Shown piece after piece: positions 8,850-18,142 of a DNA stretch of 64,000 nt. Source of the DNA: Lachnospiraceae bacterium (GTDB lineage Bacteria; Bacillota; Clostridia; Lachnospirales; Lachnospiraceae); the NCBI GenBank assembly GCA_021153185.1, contig JAGKTY010000008.1, forward strand, positions 1 to 64,000, given 5' to 3'. The notes beneath the pieces are model-generated. The model saw only the letters and a program-made list of their open reading frames with translations, searched no databases and had not been told where the DNA came from. The number at the start of each line of letters is the position of its first letter. Position 1 is the first letter of the stretch. The position numbers and the translations under genes are program-made.

Positions 8850-8892
8850 GCTTATCCTCCTTTACCACTAAAAAAAGTAACTTTGTATTCCT

Positions 8893-8921
8893 ACTATACA
8901 ATACTTTTGTATTTTTTGCAA
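8893..8921 (-). promoter_or_regulatory. Promoter of the zinc-ribbon gene
   Basis: On the minus strand, TTGCAA (8916-8921), 17 bases and TATAGT (8893-8898) precede the zinc-ribbon gene by about 45 bases. Confidence 0.6.
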
Positions 8922-9003
8922 AATTATGATACTCTGTATGAAGTATCAATATGTCGTAATTCATTATATGTTACTACGGCTATCATTTTTAAGGAGATTT
9001 TAC

Positions 9004-10611
9004 ATGAAACGAAATGACTTAACACATAAACTGTTTCCTCTTTCTCTCTGTCTTGCAGCGCTTCTTAGCGGCTGTGCACAGACAGAAACAACCCAGATGA
9101 CACCGACAACAGAAACCCCGAAAGAGGTGAAAGAATATACGCCGGACGACTTTACAAATGAACGTGCCAATCCTGTCAGCGTCTCTTATCAGACAATCAC
9201 GGAAAACAGACCGGATGAAACAGATGCAACCATCTATTCTTCTCTCGAGTTTCCGGTTGTTTCAATCAAAGACAATGAGGAAGTGACGAACGTCATCAAC
9301 GACACGCTCTCTCTCTATCAGGACTCATACAGGGAAAACTTTAAAAAATACCGCGATGAGGCTGCCAAAAAACGATTGGAAAATCCTCATACATTTGATT
9401 CCTACTCTTATATCTCGAACTTCCATATGCAGCGTGGGGACGAGCGTATTTTGTCGTTCACACATTCGGAATACATTTTAGGTGATGCAGAGAATCCACA
9501 GCAGATTACAACAACCGTCAATTTTGATACAAAGACGGGTGCACTGCTGACACTTTCGGATTTATCAGACGATACGAAACGCTTCCTTACTGTGTTAAAG
9601 CAAGAGATTATCAACCAGTGTAATTCCACTTATTACTTGGACAGCTTTACGCAAAAACCAAACTCAAAAGCGTTTGCAAATGTCGTGGACGGCATTCTGA
9701 CAGATGACTACTGGTATATCGACCACTGCGGTGTCAATATTGTGGCCAATGATTTCAGTCTTGGCAGTATGATGGACGGCAATCTTATCTTTACGGTTCC
9801 GTTTGCCCACCTGGACGGTATTTTAAAAGAGGACTATGTTTCCGACAATGGATTTGTATACCCTGTTGTGTACGACAGCATGGCGATGAACTATTTGAAT
9901 GACGATGAAGCGCTCGATGCCATTTGTCTCACGAGCAGTATTACCGATGAAAGCGGCATGCGTACGCCTTTTATCGCTATCAACGGCGTTGACTACACAG
10001 ATGCAATCAAAAAAGCCGGCATTTCCGAATTTTATGGATTAACACCTTACTATTATTTGCTGGATCTCGATGAAAGTGACCGGTTTGTGGAATTTGCCAT
10101 TTGTGATGCCGGACTTGACGATATCAACCAGACCTATATTTTCCGCTATACAGGCAACTCTGTAATATACCTTGGAAGTATTACGGACCTACCTTCTCAC
10201 ACAGCAGAATTTTATGGTGACAAAACGATGCGTTCCATTATGCGGTTAAATGCCATCGAAATGAAAAACGCATTTGTCACGTATGCATTAAAGGATGATG
10301 CCATCGAGATGGTAACACCTGAATGGTATTATCCGGAAGATTCGCTGACAAGCGATATCTATTCCCTTCACAATGTATTAAATCAGTTTACCGTCTACAC
10401 CGACAAGGATACTTCTTCAGAGGCTTACACGTTAAAGCGGGCAGACGGCCCTGTCAAAATATTAGCGACAGACAACAAAGAATGGTCCGTCATCGAAACG
10501 GTTGAAGGAAAGGTATACTTTGTTCACTTAAACGACGGTCTCAACATTGATTCAGACGGAGAATCCATTCCGTCAACAGACCTGCTTGATAATTTGTTAA
10601 TCGGCGGCTGA
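9004..10611 (+). CDS. Lipoprotein with DUF4163/DUF3298-like region
   Basis: A secreted, lipid-anchored protein of 535 residues. The signal peptide ends in LLSGC with the lipidated cysteine at residue 24, followed by a Thr-rich linker. Residues of about 70-300 (PVVSIKDNEEVTNVIND and onward) resemble the paired DUF4163/DUF3298 domains found in RsiV and PdaC. The rest is unassigned. The ATG at 9004 follows AAGGAG; in-frame upstream ATGs lack a site and would spoil the signal peptide. It is monocistronic with a strong terminator. An inverted repeat, GATACT-N8-AGTATC (8928-8947), lies upstream. Function is unknown. Confidence 0.8.
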   Translation: MKRNDLTHKLFPLSLCLAALLSGCAQTETTQMTPTTETPKEVKEYTPDDFTNERANPVSVSYQTITENRPDETDATIYSSLEFPVVSIKDNEEVTNVINDTLSLYQDSYRENFKKYRDEAAKKRLENPHTFDSYSYISNFHMQRGDERILSFTHSEYILGDAENPQQITTTVNFDTKTGALLTLSDLSDDTKRFLTVLKQEIINQCNSTYYLDSFTQKPNSKAFANVVDGILTDDYWYIDHCGVNIVANDFSLGSMMDGNLIFTVPFAHLDGILKEDYVSDNGFVYPVVYDSMAMNYLNDDEALDAICLTSSITDESGMRTPFIAINGVDYTDAIKKAGISEFYGLTPYYYLLDLDESDRFVEFAICDAGLDDINQTYIFRYTGNSVIYLGSITDLPSHTAEFYGDKTMRSIMRLNAIEMKNAFVTYALKDDAIEMVTPEWYYPEDSLTSDIYSLHNVLNQFTVYTDKDTSSEAYTLKRADGPVKILATDNKEWSVIETVEGKVYFVHLNDGLNIDSDGESIPSTDLLDNLLIGG

Positions 10612-10633
10612 TTCACACAAAGGCTTCCATCAT

Positions 10634-10692
10634 AAAAGGAGCAGTCAGATAGCACCTGTCATTGACAGGATGCCTTCTGATTGCTCCTTTTT
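10634..10692. terminator. Bidirectional terminator between lipoprotein gene and trmL
   Basis: A 16-base arm starting AAAAGGAGCA pairs, with one wobble, with an arm ending TGCTCCTTTT across about 26 bases. It has A- and T-runs at either side, so it can terminate both convergent genes. Confidence 0.85.
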
Positions 10693-10707
10693 GCGTTCAA
10701 GTATTGC

Positions 10708-11202
10708 TTACGAATTCCATGATAACCGGTGCAGCTCACCCTCTCTTTGCATGCTTGCAAAGTTTTGCTGGCGAAGTGCCTCATACAGTACGATTGCGAC
10801 AGAATTGGAAAGATTCAGTGACCGGATATCTTCCAGCATCGGAATACGGATGCACGTCTCCTCGTGGTCTACCAGAATCTCCTCCGGAATGCCGGCGCTT
10901 TCTTTTCCAAACATAATAAAATCATCCGGTCCAAACGTTACATCAGAATAACTTCTCTTTGCCTTTGTCGTTGCCATCCAGATTTTTGCACCCGGATTCT
11001 CCGTCAGAAACGTCTGATAATTCATGTAGCGATGCAGATCAAGCTTCGGCCAGTAATCCATTCCCGCGCGCTTCACTGATTTCTCATCGAGGTGAAATCC
11101 AAGTGGCTCAATCAAATGCAGGCTCGTTCCTGTCGCCACACAGGTTCTTCCGATATTTCCCGTATTTGCCGGAATCTCCGGCTCATGTAACACGATATGC
11201 AT
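10708..11202 (-). CDS. trmL: tRNA (cytidine(34)-2'-O)-methyltransferase
   Basis: SpoU-family (SPOUT) enzyme that 2'-O-methylates the wobble base of certain tRNA-Leu species. The 164-residue protein has the family motifs EIPANTGNIGRTC near the N-terminus, FGKESAGIPEEIL in the middle and the knot motif SLNLSNSVAIVLYEA at the C-terminus. The start has GAGGAG at good spacing. It follows the AIR-synthase-like gene with one base between the stop codon and its ATG, so the two are coupled. One of its probable substrates, tRNA-Leu(TAA), is encoded in this window. Confidence 0.95.
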   Translation of the reverse strand: MHIVLHEPEIPANTGNIGRTCVATGTSLHLIEPLGFHLDEKSVKRAGMDYWPKLDLHRYMNYQTFLTENPGAKIWMATTKAKRSYSDVTFGPDDFIMFGKESAGIPEEILVDHEETCIRIPMLEDIRSLNLSNSVAIVLYEALRQQNFASMQREGELHRLSWNS

Positions 11203-11203
11203 G

Positions 11204-12157
11204 TCATTCTCCTCTGTAAATAAGTTTCAAAAGTTCATCCGGCTTTACCGGTTCCAAGAATCGTTTCTCTTCCGCCGTCACAATCACGCGGTCATGACAG
11301 GCGCTCGTTGTGCCAAGATACGCTGCACGGATGCCGGCCTGCTCTAAACGCTCCACAAGTGCATTTCCGTCTTTGGATACCATCAGTAGCCCACCAAGCC
11401 CGTAAAGCTCATATGGGTTAAGCTCATATAACTCGCAAAATTCAATGGTCTCCTGACTGATTGGAAAGTGCCTAAGATGAATTTCCATGCCGACGTTACC
11501 TGCTTCTCCAAGCTGCCATAGCGCGCCAAATACACCGCCCTTACTGATTGGGATTGCCAAATAGTCTTCCTCCGTAAGCGTCAGCTCATTTTGTACGGAA
11601 AGCAGCTCCCTTTTTTCCAGGGCTTTTTGCACAAAGTAGTAAGGGAACCGCGCCGATAATTCTTCCTTTTTGAGCTGTGCCATCATCGCGGTTGCTCCGT
11701 TTGCAAGCGTCTTTGTCATCACAATATCCAAACCGGGTTCAATCTGTTTTCGCGTATGCTTGTCACTTCCAATCATGCTGACACTTGCCATCGGCGGCAT
11801 AACCGCATCTACAACCTCTACCTGACAGGAAGTCATTTGTACACCTGTCTTTTCCAGCACTGCCGAAATTGCCCGGATCACGCGTTTTAAAAAGGCCTCT
11901 GACTGACGCGTTGTCAACGTGAGGGATACCATTGCGGCCCGCGGCGTGCCTCCACTTGCGACCATCTGATTATACGCATCATAAAATGCATATACAGCAA
12001 CATCCTCTGATACAAACGCCATTTGCCCGAGCGCAAAACAATCTGCAAAAAAGGCACAGTTTTGTTCTGCGCCTTTTAAAATCCTGCTTTGCTCTATTGT
12101 TAAAACTTTACAGACAGAGCGGTCATAAATGCTCTGTGAAATCTTTCCTGTTTTCAT
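11204..12157 (-). CDS. AIR synthase/HypE-like protein
   Basis: A 317-residue protein related to the PurM/HypE/ThiL/SelD ATP-binding superfamily. Evidence is the N-terminal segment with SEDVAVYAFYDAYNQMVASGGTPRAA, typical of AIR-synthase-related proteins, and a C-terminal substrate domain. No hydrogenase, purine or selenium gene is nearby, so the substrate is unknown. I chose ATG 12157, which has GGAG five bases upstream. ATG 12175 overlaps the stop of the preceding gene (TGATG) and would add six residues; it is a real alternative. It lies in an operon with a VanW protein and trmL. Confidence 0.75.
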   Translation of the reverse strand: MKTGKISQSIYDRSVCKVLTIEQSRILKGAEQNCAFFADCFALGQMAFVSEDVAVYAFYDAYNQMVASGGTPRAAMVSLTLTTRQSEAFLKRVIRAISAVLEKTGVQMTSCQVEVVDAVMPPMASVSMIGSDKHTRKQIEPGLDIVMTKTLANGATAMMAQLKKEELSARFPYYFVQKALEKRELLSVQNELTLTEEDYLAIPISKGGVFGALWQLGEAGNVGMEIHLRHFPISQETIEFCELYELNPYELYGLGGLLMVSKDGNALVERLEQAGIRAAYLGTTSACHDRVIVTAEEKRFLEPVKPDELLKLIYRGE

Positions 12158-12174
12158 ATTCGCTCCGCTTCCCA

Positions 12175-13764
12175 TCAAGGAGTGATCACTGTCACTCCGC
12201 CACCTGACTGGGCTTGTGCAGCAGCTGCCGCCGCCGCTGCAATCTGGCGCTGCTGTTCCTGAATCTGTGCCTGCTGTGCTGCCGCTGCCGCTGCATTTGC
12301 CGGCCCCGGCAAGGCTACACCTGCTCCTCCTGCTGCTACCGCTCTGCAATTATCAATGCTTCCGGAAGCAATCGCCGCATTGATGGCTGCTGCCACATTC
12401 GGATCGGCTGTTGCAGTACCAACCGTGGCTGTACGTGGTGATGGGGCATACGTACTCTTGTTGAATACTTCTCTGCTCTCCTCCACGCCATCAACTGTCA
12501 CAATCTTCCAAAGCTGTGCCACATATCCGATATGTGCACTCTGCACATCAACATGTCCGACCGGAGATGCAGGATCCGGAATAATCTTTTCCCCTTCCGG
12601 AACGGTCTTTGAAATCGTCTCACTTTCAAATGTAACTTTTCTGTTTGATGGTCTTGTCTCAACACCATATACGGTAAATGTAATCTTCTTATCGGAAGTC
12701 GTGACACCTTCGATATAAACCGGATGCTCCAGATTATTCACAAACCGGAAGTCTTTTTCTGTTCCGGAAATCGCTGCGTCACAGGATGGATCAACATATG
12801 TTACAATCATCGAATGATTCATTCTCTGTGTCACCTCGAGCTCTGCACGGATAACCGCATTGTAAAGGGTTGTGGATACCTGACAGATACCACCGCCCAA
12901 ACTCTCAACAACCATACCATTGCTGTAAGAACCGGCCATATAATATCCGTTTGCCTCTGTAAACGGGCTGACTGTACCATATGTTGAGAACTCATCACCC
13001 GGGTAAAGCAACGTACCGTTGATCAACTTACAGCCGTTTGCTACGTTTCCGCTTCGGTTTGATCCGGATGTGGAATAGCTCGTCGTAAATGTACCGAGAA
13101 CGTCTTTCACCATAGAAAGCTCCTGCGTTGTTCCACGTGGCTCGGCAACCTGCGCAACAAGTTCAACCTCTGCATCCTGTCCATCCCATTCGCCATTTGT
13201 CAAAAGCTCTGTAATCGCTTTTTCGGAACCTGCCACGTCAATAACGACACCCGTCTGTCCTTCTGTCACAACAAATGCTCCATTTTCTCTGGAAAGTGTT
13301 GCGTCGACAGGGTCTACATTAAAGGATGCACAATCATTCTCAAGAATCGACCGGATCTTTTCGTCATCGACCGCCAGTGTCAGCGGCAGCACCATATTTT
13401 CGTGCTCGAGATCCTTTAACGCTTTGTATCTCTGGATAATATTTCCGCTTTTGCCGATACCGCCCGCTTCGTCGACAACCTCCGGATTACTCCAGCTCAG
13501 TCCCAATTCGCCGGCTGTTACCGTCAGCTTATTATTATTCATGCCATCGAGTGTGATTTTGGCATTTGACATTGTACTTACATATTCCGAAACGGCTGCC
13601 TCTGCCTCTAACGTAGACATACCGGAAACATTCACGTCTCCGATATAAATACCATTCTCAATCGTGGCCATTGTCGTAGCTGCCATAGACGGCATACGGA
13701 CGCATGTCACCACGATTGCAAGAAGTGCAAAAAGCGGCACTGCTGTTTTTAAAAATTTTTTCAT
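12175..13764 (-). CDS. VanW family protein with peptidoglycan-binding-like repeats
   Basis: An exported or membrane-anchored 529-residue protein. Residues 1-28 form a signal/anchor. Two repeats of about 100 residues follow, resembling PG_binding_4, then the VanW domain with GDEFSTYG, GGGICQVSTTLYNA and NHSMIVTYVDPSCDAAI, then a G5-like segment. The last 60 residues are rich in Ala and Gln, a low-complexity tail. The start has AAGGAG. VanW proteins occur in vancomycin-resistance clusters and widely in Clostridia, and are thought to act at the cell wall, but their reaction is unknown. A 33-codon gene precedes it. Confidence 0.88.
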   Translation of the reverse strand: MKKFLKTAVPLFALLAIVVTCVRMPSMAATTMATIENGIYIGDVNVSGMSTLEAEAAVSEYVSTMSNAKITLDGMNNNKLTVTAGELGLSWSNPEVVDEAGGIGKSGNIIQRYKALKDLEHENMVLPLTLAVDDEKIRSILENDCASFNVDPVDATLSRENGAFVVTEGQTGVVIDVAGSEKAITELLTNGEWDGQDAEVELVAQVAEPRGTTQELSMVKDVLGTFTTSYSTSGSNRSGNVANGCKLINGTLLYPGDEFSTYGTVSPFTEANGYYMAGSYSNGMVVESLGGGICQVSTTLYNAVIRAELEVTQRMNHSMIVTYVDPSCDAAISGTEKDFRFVNNLEHPVYIEGVTTSDKKITFTVYGVETRPSNRKVTFESETISKTVPEGEKIIPDPASPVGHVDVQSAHIGYVAQLWKIVTVDGVEESREVFNKSTYAPSPRTATVGTATADPNVAAAINAAIASGSIDNCRAVAAGGAGVALPGPANAAAAAAQQAQIQEQQRQIAAAAAAAAQAQSGGGVTVITP

Positions 13765-13788
13765 AGGGGGCTCCTTGTGTTATAATAT

Positions 13789-13890
13789 CTATAGGCCAAC
13801 TGCTGAAAGTGCAAGTGGCAATACCATTGCAATGATCAAAACTACAATTATTATGACTGCAATTGTTTTTTGTTGTTTTTTTCGAAACAT
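13789..13890 (-). CDS. 33-residue single-pass membrane peptide
   Basis: A short gene read on the minus strand: ATG at 13888-13890, TAG at 13789-13791. A good ribosome binding site, GAGGTGAT, lies five bases upstream. The peptide has a basic N-terminus (MFRKKQQK) followed by about 25 hydrophobic residues (TIAVIIIVVLIIAM...), a classic small membrane protein. It ends 24 bases before the VanW gene start, in the same direction, so it is probably co-transcribed. It resembles in shape the very short DUF4044-type peptides of Firmicutes; I cannot assign a family with certainty. Confidence 0.7.
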   Translation of the reverse strand: MFRKKQQKTIAVIIIVVLIIAMVLPLALSAVGL

Positions 13891-13922
13891 AAAATCACCT
13901 CTTCTTTGAAAGGATATTATAT

Positions 13923-14537
13923 ATGAAATTCCCCTTCTTGGCAAGTTTTATCGTCTTCATAATTTGGCTGAAATACGAACTTGGAAAAAGTAATAAAAAG
14001 AATGTAAATGCGGAATCAGATTTTTGGGAAAATGAACAACGCGCGAACGAAGTTCGTAAAAAACCGCTCAATGATTTGGACTATATTGCGCTCCCAAAGG
14101 ACATTTTGCCCTATGACATTTTAGCTGAACATCCGGATATTGTCAGCGCACGCGAAAAAATTTCTTCTTTATCTGACAAAAAAATAGTCAATCTGACAGG
14201 ATTTACCAATACGGAATTGAAACTTGCCTATGGAACAGCAAATATTACACCTCTGACAGAATATGACGATAACTACGCGCTGCTCGTTTCCCAGATCCAG
14301 ATTTGGGCAAATGTGCTCTGTGAAAACGGCTATGAAGAAGCCGCCGTTCCAATGCTTGAATTTGCCATTGAGACAGGAAGCGACGTCCGTGGTTCCTACG
14401 CGCTTCTTTTGGCATATTACCGGGCACATGGAAATACCGCCGGTATCTCACACCTAAAAGAAAAAGCGCAGTCCTTAAACAGTTTGTCAAAAGACAGCAT
14501 CCTCAGACTTCTTTCTTCGGATAGCCAAACTGATTAA
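13923..14537 (+). CDS. Membrane-anchored hypothetical protein
   Basis: A 204-residue protein of unknown function. An N-terminal hydrophobic segment (about 4-18) is followed by a Lys/Asn-rich linker and a helical C-terminal region (about 80-195). Phrases such as NGYEEAAVPMLEFAIETG and GSYALLLAYYRAHGN look like tetratricopeptide-type helix pairs. The start follows AAAGGAT. It is divergent from the VanW operon. Its 3' end overlaps the end of the convergent exonuclease gene by 35 bases with no terminator between. Confidence 0.75.
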   Translation: MKFPFLASFIVFIIWLKYELGKSNKKNVNAESDFWENEQRANEVRKKPLNDLDYIALPKDILPYDILAEHPDIVSAREKISSLSDKKIVNLTGFTNTELKLAYGTANITPLTEYDDNYALLVSQIQIWANVLCENGYEEAAVPMLEFAIETGSDVRGSYALLLAYYRAHGNTAGISHLKEKAQSLNSLSKDSILRLLSSDSQTD

Positions 14538-15234
14538 CAAGCCGGTCGTACCTACGACTGGCTTCATTTTTGGTCAGACGCTCTAAATCCTCTGCCGGCT
14601 GCAAATTGAGCCTTTCATAAAAGGCTTTTAGCTGTGCAATTTGACGCTTGCTTGCCTTTGCCTCTTTCTTAACCTCATACACAAGCGCGACCGGTGCAAA
14701 AACATCCTTTTGTGCATCGGATAACGCATCCTTGTAAAACGTATGATGTAAATATTGATATAATTCCCATGTCGCCTGTACATCGGATAACGCTCTGTGG
14801 GGGTGATGGGTAATTCCCAGCCGCCTGCACAGATCAGGCAGCTTCTTGCTTTCCTCCTGCGCCAGAAAGCATCTTGCAATCCGCAGCGTATCGATGCCCT
14901 TTCTTTCAAATGACATCCCCTGATTCACAAATGCCCGTTTCAAAAAAGAAAAGTCAAAAATTACATGGTGCCCTATGAGTACACTATCCCCCGCAAATTC
15001 CAAAAATGCCGGCAGCACTTCCTCGATATAAGGCACATTCTGCAAATCTTCATCGGTAATGTTCGTCAGCTCCTTTACCTTATCCGAAAGCTGCACACCC
15101 GGATTCACAAGCTGACAAAACGACGATGTAACCGTTCCGTTCTCAATCCGGATTGCACCGATTTCTATAATTTTATCCGTCTTTGGATTCAGTCCCGTTG
15201 TCTCCAAATCGACAACAACATACGTTTCATTCAT
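14503..15234 (-). CDS. DnaQ/PolC-epsilon-type 3'-5' exonuclease
   Basis: A 243-residue DEDDh-family exonuclease. Exo I is DLETTG, Exo II is HHVIFDFSFL and Exo III is HRALSDVQAT. The catalytic domain ends near residue 175. A helical tail with KRQIAQLKAFYE and LTKNEASRRYDRLV follows; it looks like a small nucleic-acid-binding helical module, but that is inference. It could be a stand-alone proofreader or a structure-specific repair or RNA-processing enzyme. Its ATG lies within an 8-base overlap with the upstream radical SAM gene, so translation is probably coupled. Confidence 0.88.
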   Translation of the reverse strand: MNETYVVVDLETTGLNPKTDKIIEIGAIRIENGTVTSSFCQLVNPGVQLSDKVKELTNITDEDLQNVPYIEEVLPAFLEFAGDSVLIGHHVIFDFSFLKRAFVNQGMSFERKGIDTLRIARCFLAQEESKKLPDLCRRLGITHHPHRALSDVQATWELYQYLHHTFYKDALSDAQKDVFAPVALVYEVKKEAKASKRQIAQLKAFYERLNLQPAEDLERLTKNEASRRYDRLVNQFGYPKKEV

Positions 15235-17002
15235 GGTCGTCCCTTTTTACGAGCGTATCGCCGCACCGTTTGAGCACAATTGTTTCCGCCTCATATGTGA
15301 GCGGATTGCGCCGCATATAATCAAACAAAACAAAGTCCGGTTCCGCCGCCGGCTGTGATAAATCTGCATCATACGCAAAAACTTCTATATGTGTCATGCG
15401 TGCCATCTGTCTCGCATCGTACTGTTCATAGGCGCTAAGAATATCATGGTTTGCCATCTGGTCCCGGTAAAACTGTCTCATTACGTCTTTATAGGCTGAC
15501 AAATCCGGTGCAAAATCCGGTCTTGTTTTTGCGTTTTCCCGCAAGTAAAGATCCCTTGTCAAAAGCTCCTTGTAATAAGCGGTCTTTTCTGCAAAATGTG
15601 TTTTGACGAATTCTAATAGCACGTGGTAGCGGTAGCTTCTTGCAGGCGTCTGAATGTAGTAGCCTCTTTCTTCATAAAAATCCGCAAGCGCCTCAAACAT
15701 CGCAAACGGCCTTTCAAATTCCAAGGTAAGCGCAGTAAGCGTCGTCCTGAACTGATTCGAATTGTAAAAAAGCTCCACCATTTCTTCGATCTGTTTTAAA
15801 CGCAGAATTTCCGCATAGCTGATATCATTGGTGCAAAGTACTTCATACGGCGCATCATCCGTATACAAAAGCCCATAATCCTTGGCTTTCTGATGCATCT
15901 TTGATCCCTTCAGTACCTTCAAAAAGCCAAGCTGCAGCTGCTGTGGATGCATCCGGAAGACATCATCAAAGGATTTGCCAAAGGATGTATAGTCTTCGTG
16001 CGGAAGTCCCACAATGAGGTCTAAATGGATGTGCACATTGTTGCCCTCATGAATCCGTGCAACAATGCTGCTAAGCTTTTCGACATTCATCACACGGTCA
16101 ATTTCCTGTATCGTCTGTGGGTTGGTCGACTGTACACCGATTTCGAGCTGGACAGCGCCCGGTCTGAACCGGTTTAAAATTGCAAGCTCTTCTTCGGAAA
16201 GCAAATCGGCCGCCACTTCAAAATGGAAGTTTGTGATACCGTTGTCATGCTCCAAAATATAATTCCATATTTCTTTTGCATGCGCTTTGTTACAGTTAAA
16301 TGTCCGGTCTATAAATTTAACCTGGCTAACTTTTTGCGCAATAAAAAAAGCCAGCTCTTTTTTGACAAGGTCTATATCGCGCAGCCTAACGGTTTTGTCA
16401 ATCGATGACAAACAATAGCTGCATCGGAACGGACATCCTCTGGATGACTCATAATAAATAATGCGGTTCTCAAATTCGCCCGGATTATGATATAAAAACG
16501 GGATTTTGGTCAAATCGATAAGCGCTCTCTGCTCATTTTGTACAATCTCTCCCTGTCCGCTTCGGTACACAATACCGGCAATTTCGCCGAGCGTTCCGGT
16601 TCCCTGATAAAACTTTGCAAGCTCCAAAAATGTCTGCTCTCCTTCTCCCAGGATAATCCCTTTGATTGCAGGCCATTTTTGCATCAGCCGGCAGGCATCA
16701 AAAGACACCTCCGGGCCACCAAGCCAGATATCCACCGATGGAAGCACCTTTTTAAGTTCCTTTAAAAGTATGTAAACGACATCGATATTCCAGATGTAAC
16801 AGGAAATCGCAACTACCTCGGGTCTTCTTTGGTATAAATCTGCAATGATCTCTGCGGGCTGCTGATTAATTGTATAATTTGCAATTTCGATCTCTATATC
16901 GCCAAGTTGTCCGTATTGGTTCGCATATGCCTTTAAGCTGTAAACCGCCGGATTGGAATGGATATATTTTGCGTTGATTGCTGTTAAAATAATCTTTTTC
17001 AT
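15227..17002 (-). CDS. B12-binding/radical SAM protein
   Basis: A 591-residue protein with an N-terminal cobalamin-binding-like Rossmann domain (about 1-140), a radical SAM domain with the cluster motif RGCPFRCSYC (about 190), and a C-terminal DUF4080-like region. Members of this BchE-like group carry out methylations or ring rearrangements, but the substrate of this type is unknown. I use ATG 17002, preceded by GAGAAG; ATG 17014 has no ribosome binding site. The HD-GYP gene lies 27 bases upstream in the same direction and an exonuclease gene overlaps its end. Confidence 0.87.
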   Translation of the reverse strand: MKKIILTAINAKYIHSNPAVYSLKAYANQYGQLGDIEIEIANYTINQQPAEIIADLYQRRPEVVAISCYIWNIDVVYILLKELKKVLPSVDIWLGGPEVSFDACRLMQKWPAIKGIILGEGEQTFLELAKFYQGTGTLGEIAGIVYRSGQGEIVQNEQRALIDLTKIPFLYHNPGEFENRIIYYESSRGCPFRCSYCLSSIDKTVRLRDIDLVKKELAFFIAQKVSQVKFIDRTFNCNKAHAKEIWNYILEHDNGITNFHFEVAADLLSEEELAILNRFRPGAVQLEIGVQSTNPQTIQEIDRVMNVEKLSSIVARIHEGNNVHIHLDLIVGLPHEDYTSFGKSFDDVFRMHPQQLQLGFLKVLKGSKMHQKAKDYGLLYTDDAPYEVLCTNDISYAEILRLKQIEEMVELFYNSNQFRTTLTALTLEFERPFAMFEALADFYEERGYYIQTPARSYRYHVLLEFVKTHFAEKTAYYKELLTRDLYLRENAKTRPDFAPDLSAYKDVMRQFYRDQMANHDILSAYEQYDARQMARMTHIEVFAYDADLSQPAAEPDFVLFDYMRRNPLTYEAETIVLKRCGDTLVKRDDHE

Positions 17003-17029
17003 ATCGCTTCTCATAGAATGAGGCGGTCG

Positions 17030-18106
17030 TTAAACGATCGCCTCAATTTGAATATCTTTTCTTGATGATAAATCAAAAAATTCTCCGTTACAGTTCACCG
17101 TTGGCTGTCCCAAATGGACAGGATTGATATAAATGATATCTCCCTCCATGCCATTTGACAGTTTGACGCGCTGGTTCACAAAAGAATTGACTACATTCTC
17201 AAGGAATGTCAGGATGTAATGCGGATCATATTTTTGTAATCCTTCATTTTCAAATGCCGTGATAACGGTAAATGGACACATGGCATCTCTGAAAACACGG
17301 CGGGAAGTCATGGCATCATAGATATCTACTATCGTCACAAGCTTTGCGAACTTTGATATTTTGTCTGATGTAAATCCATACGGATATCCGCTTCCGTCAC
17401 ATTTTTCATGGTGCTGCAGGGCGGCATCCTTGATTACCTGGTCAACTCCAAGCTTATCGAGTATTTTGTAGCCTTCCGTTGTGTGAATCTTGATGATTTC
17501 GTATTCGCTTTGCGAAAGTGCTGATGTTTTCTGTAAAATCTCCCCCGGAATGCGAAGCTTTCCGACATCGTGAAACAGTCCGCACGCTGTTGCGAGGCGT
17601 CTGTCCTCATCACTCATGCGTAGCCATCCCGCAAAAATATTGCATATGACTGCAACATTGATGGAATGTGCAAACGTCGAATCATCATAGTCTCTCAGAT
17701 TCATGAGCATATCCATGGCACTCGTTGATGTGCCTGCACTCGTCACAAGTGATACCGTCTGGTTAATGAGCTCCTCTGCATCTATCTCTGCATTCTTATC
17801 AATGATTGCGTTGAGCGAATCCTGAAAGTGTAAAATATTGTCATCGTAATCTTGCTTGAACGCGATAAACTCCGGACTTTGTTTGACTCTCTCTTTGTAT
17901 GAAAGTTGTTCTATGCTAACATTACTTGTCGCTTCGACTTCTTTATCTTCGATACGAATGGAAAAAATATCAAATGAATCGAGCTTTAAAATAACATTGT
18001 CTGTCAGCACAACGCCTGATGGCACAATCAATCTTCCATCGATTGCAAATACATCTTCTGCTGTCACCATACCCGGATGTAAATTCCGAACCTGTACCTT
18101 TTTCAT
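17030..18106 (-). CDS. HD-GYP domain c-di-GMP phosphodiesterase
   Basis: A 358-residue cytoplasmic protein expected to hydrolyse cyclic di-GMP. The N-terminal region (about 1-75) is DUF3391-like with VRNLHPGMVTAEDV. The HD-GYP domain carries HDVGK, an upstream metal-ligand His in FAHSINVAV, and the HHEKCDGSGYP signature, so the active site looks intact. The C-terminal 70 residues contain the PilZ-unrelated tail with NGMEGDIIYINP. ATG 18106 follows AAGGGGTGG. A strong promoter and a folded leader of about 105 bases lie upstream. Confidence 0.92.
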   Translation of the reverse strand: MKKVQVRNLHPGMVTAEDVFAIDGRLIVPSGVVLTDNVILKLDSFDIFSIRIEDKEVEATSNVSIEQLSYKERVKQSPEFIAFKQDYDDNILHFQDSLNAIIDKNAEIDAEELINQTVSLVTSAGTSTSAMDMLMNLRDYDDSTFAHSINVAVICNIFAGWLRMSDEDRRLATACGLFHDVGKLRIPGEILQKTSALSQSEYEIIKIHTTEGYKILDKLGVDQVIKDAALQHHEKCDGSGYPYGFTSDKISKFAKLVTIVDIYDAMTSRRVFRDAMCPFTVITAFENEGLQKYDPHYILTFLENVVNSFVNQRVKLSNGMEGDIIYINPVHLGQPTVNCNGEFFDLSSRKDIQIEAIV

Positions 18107-18142
18107 ATGCACCACCCCTTGAAGCACCCAAATTACTCTTTA

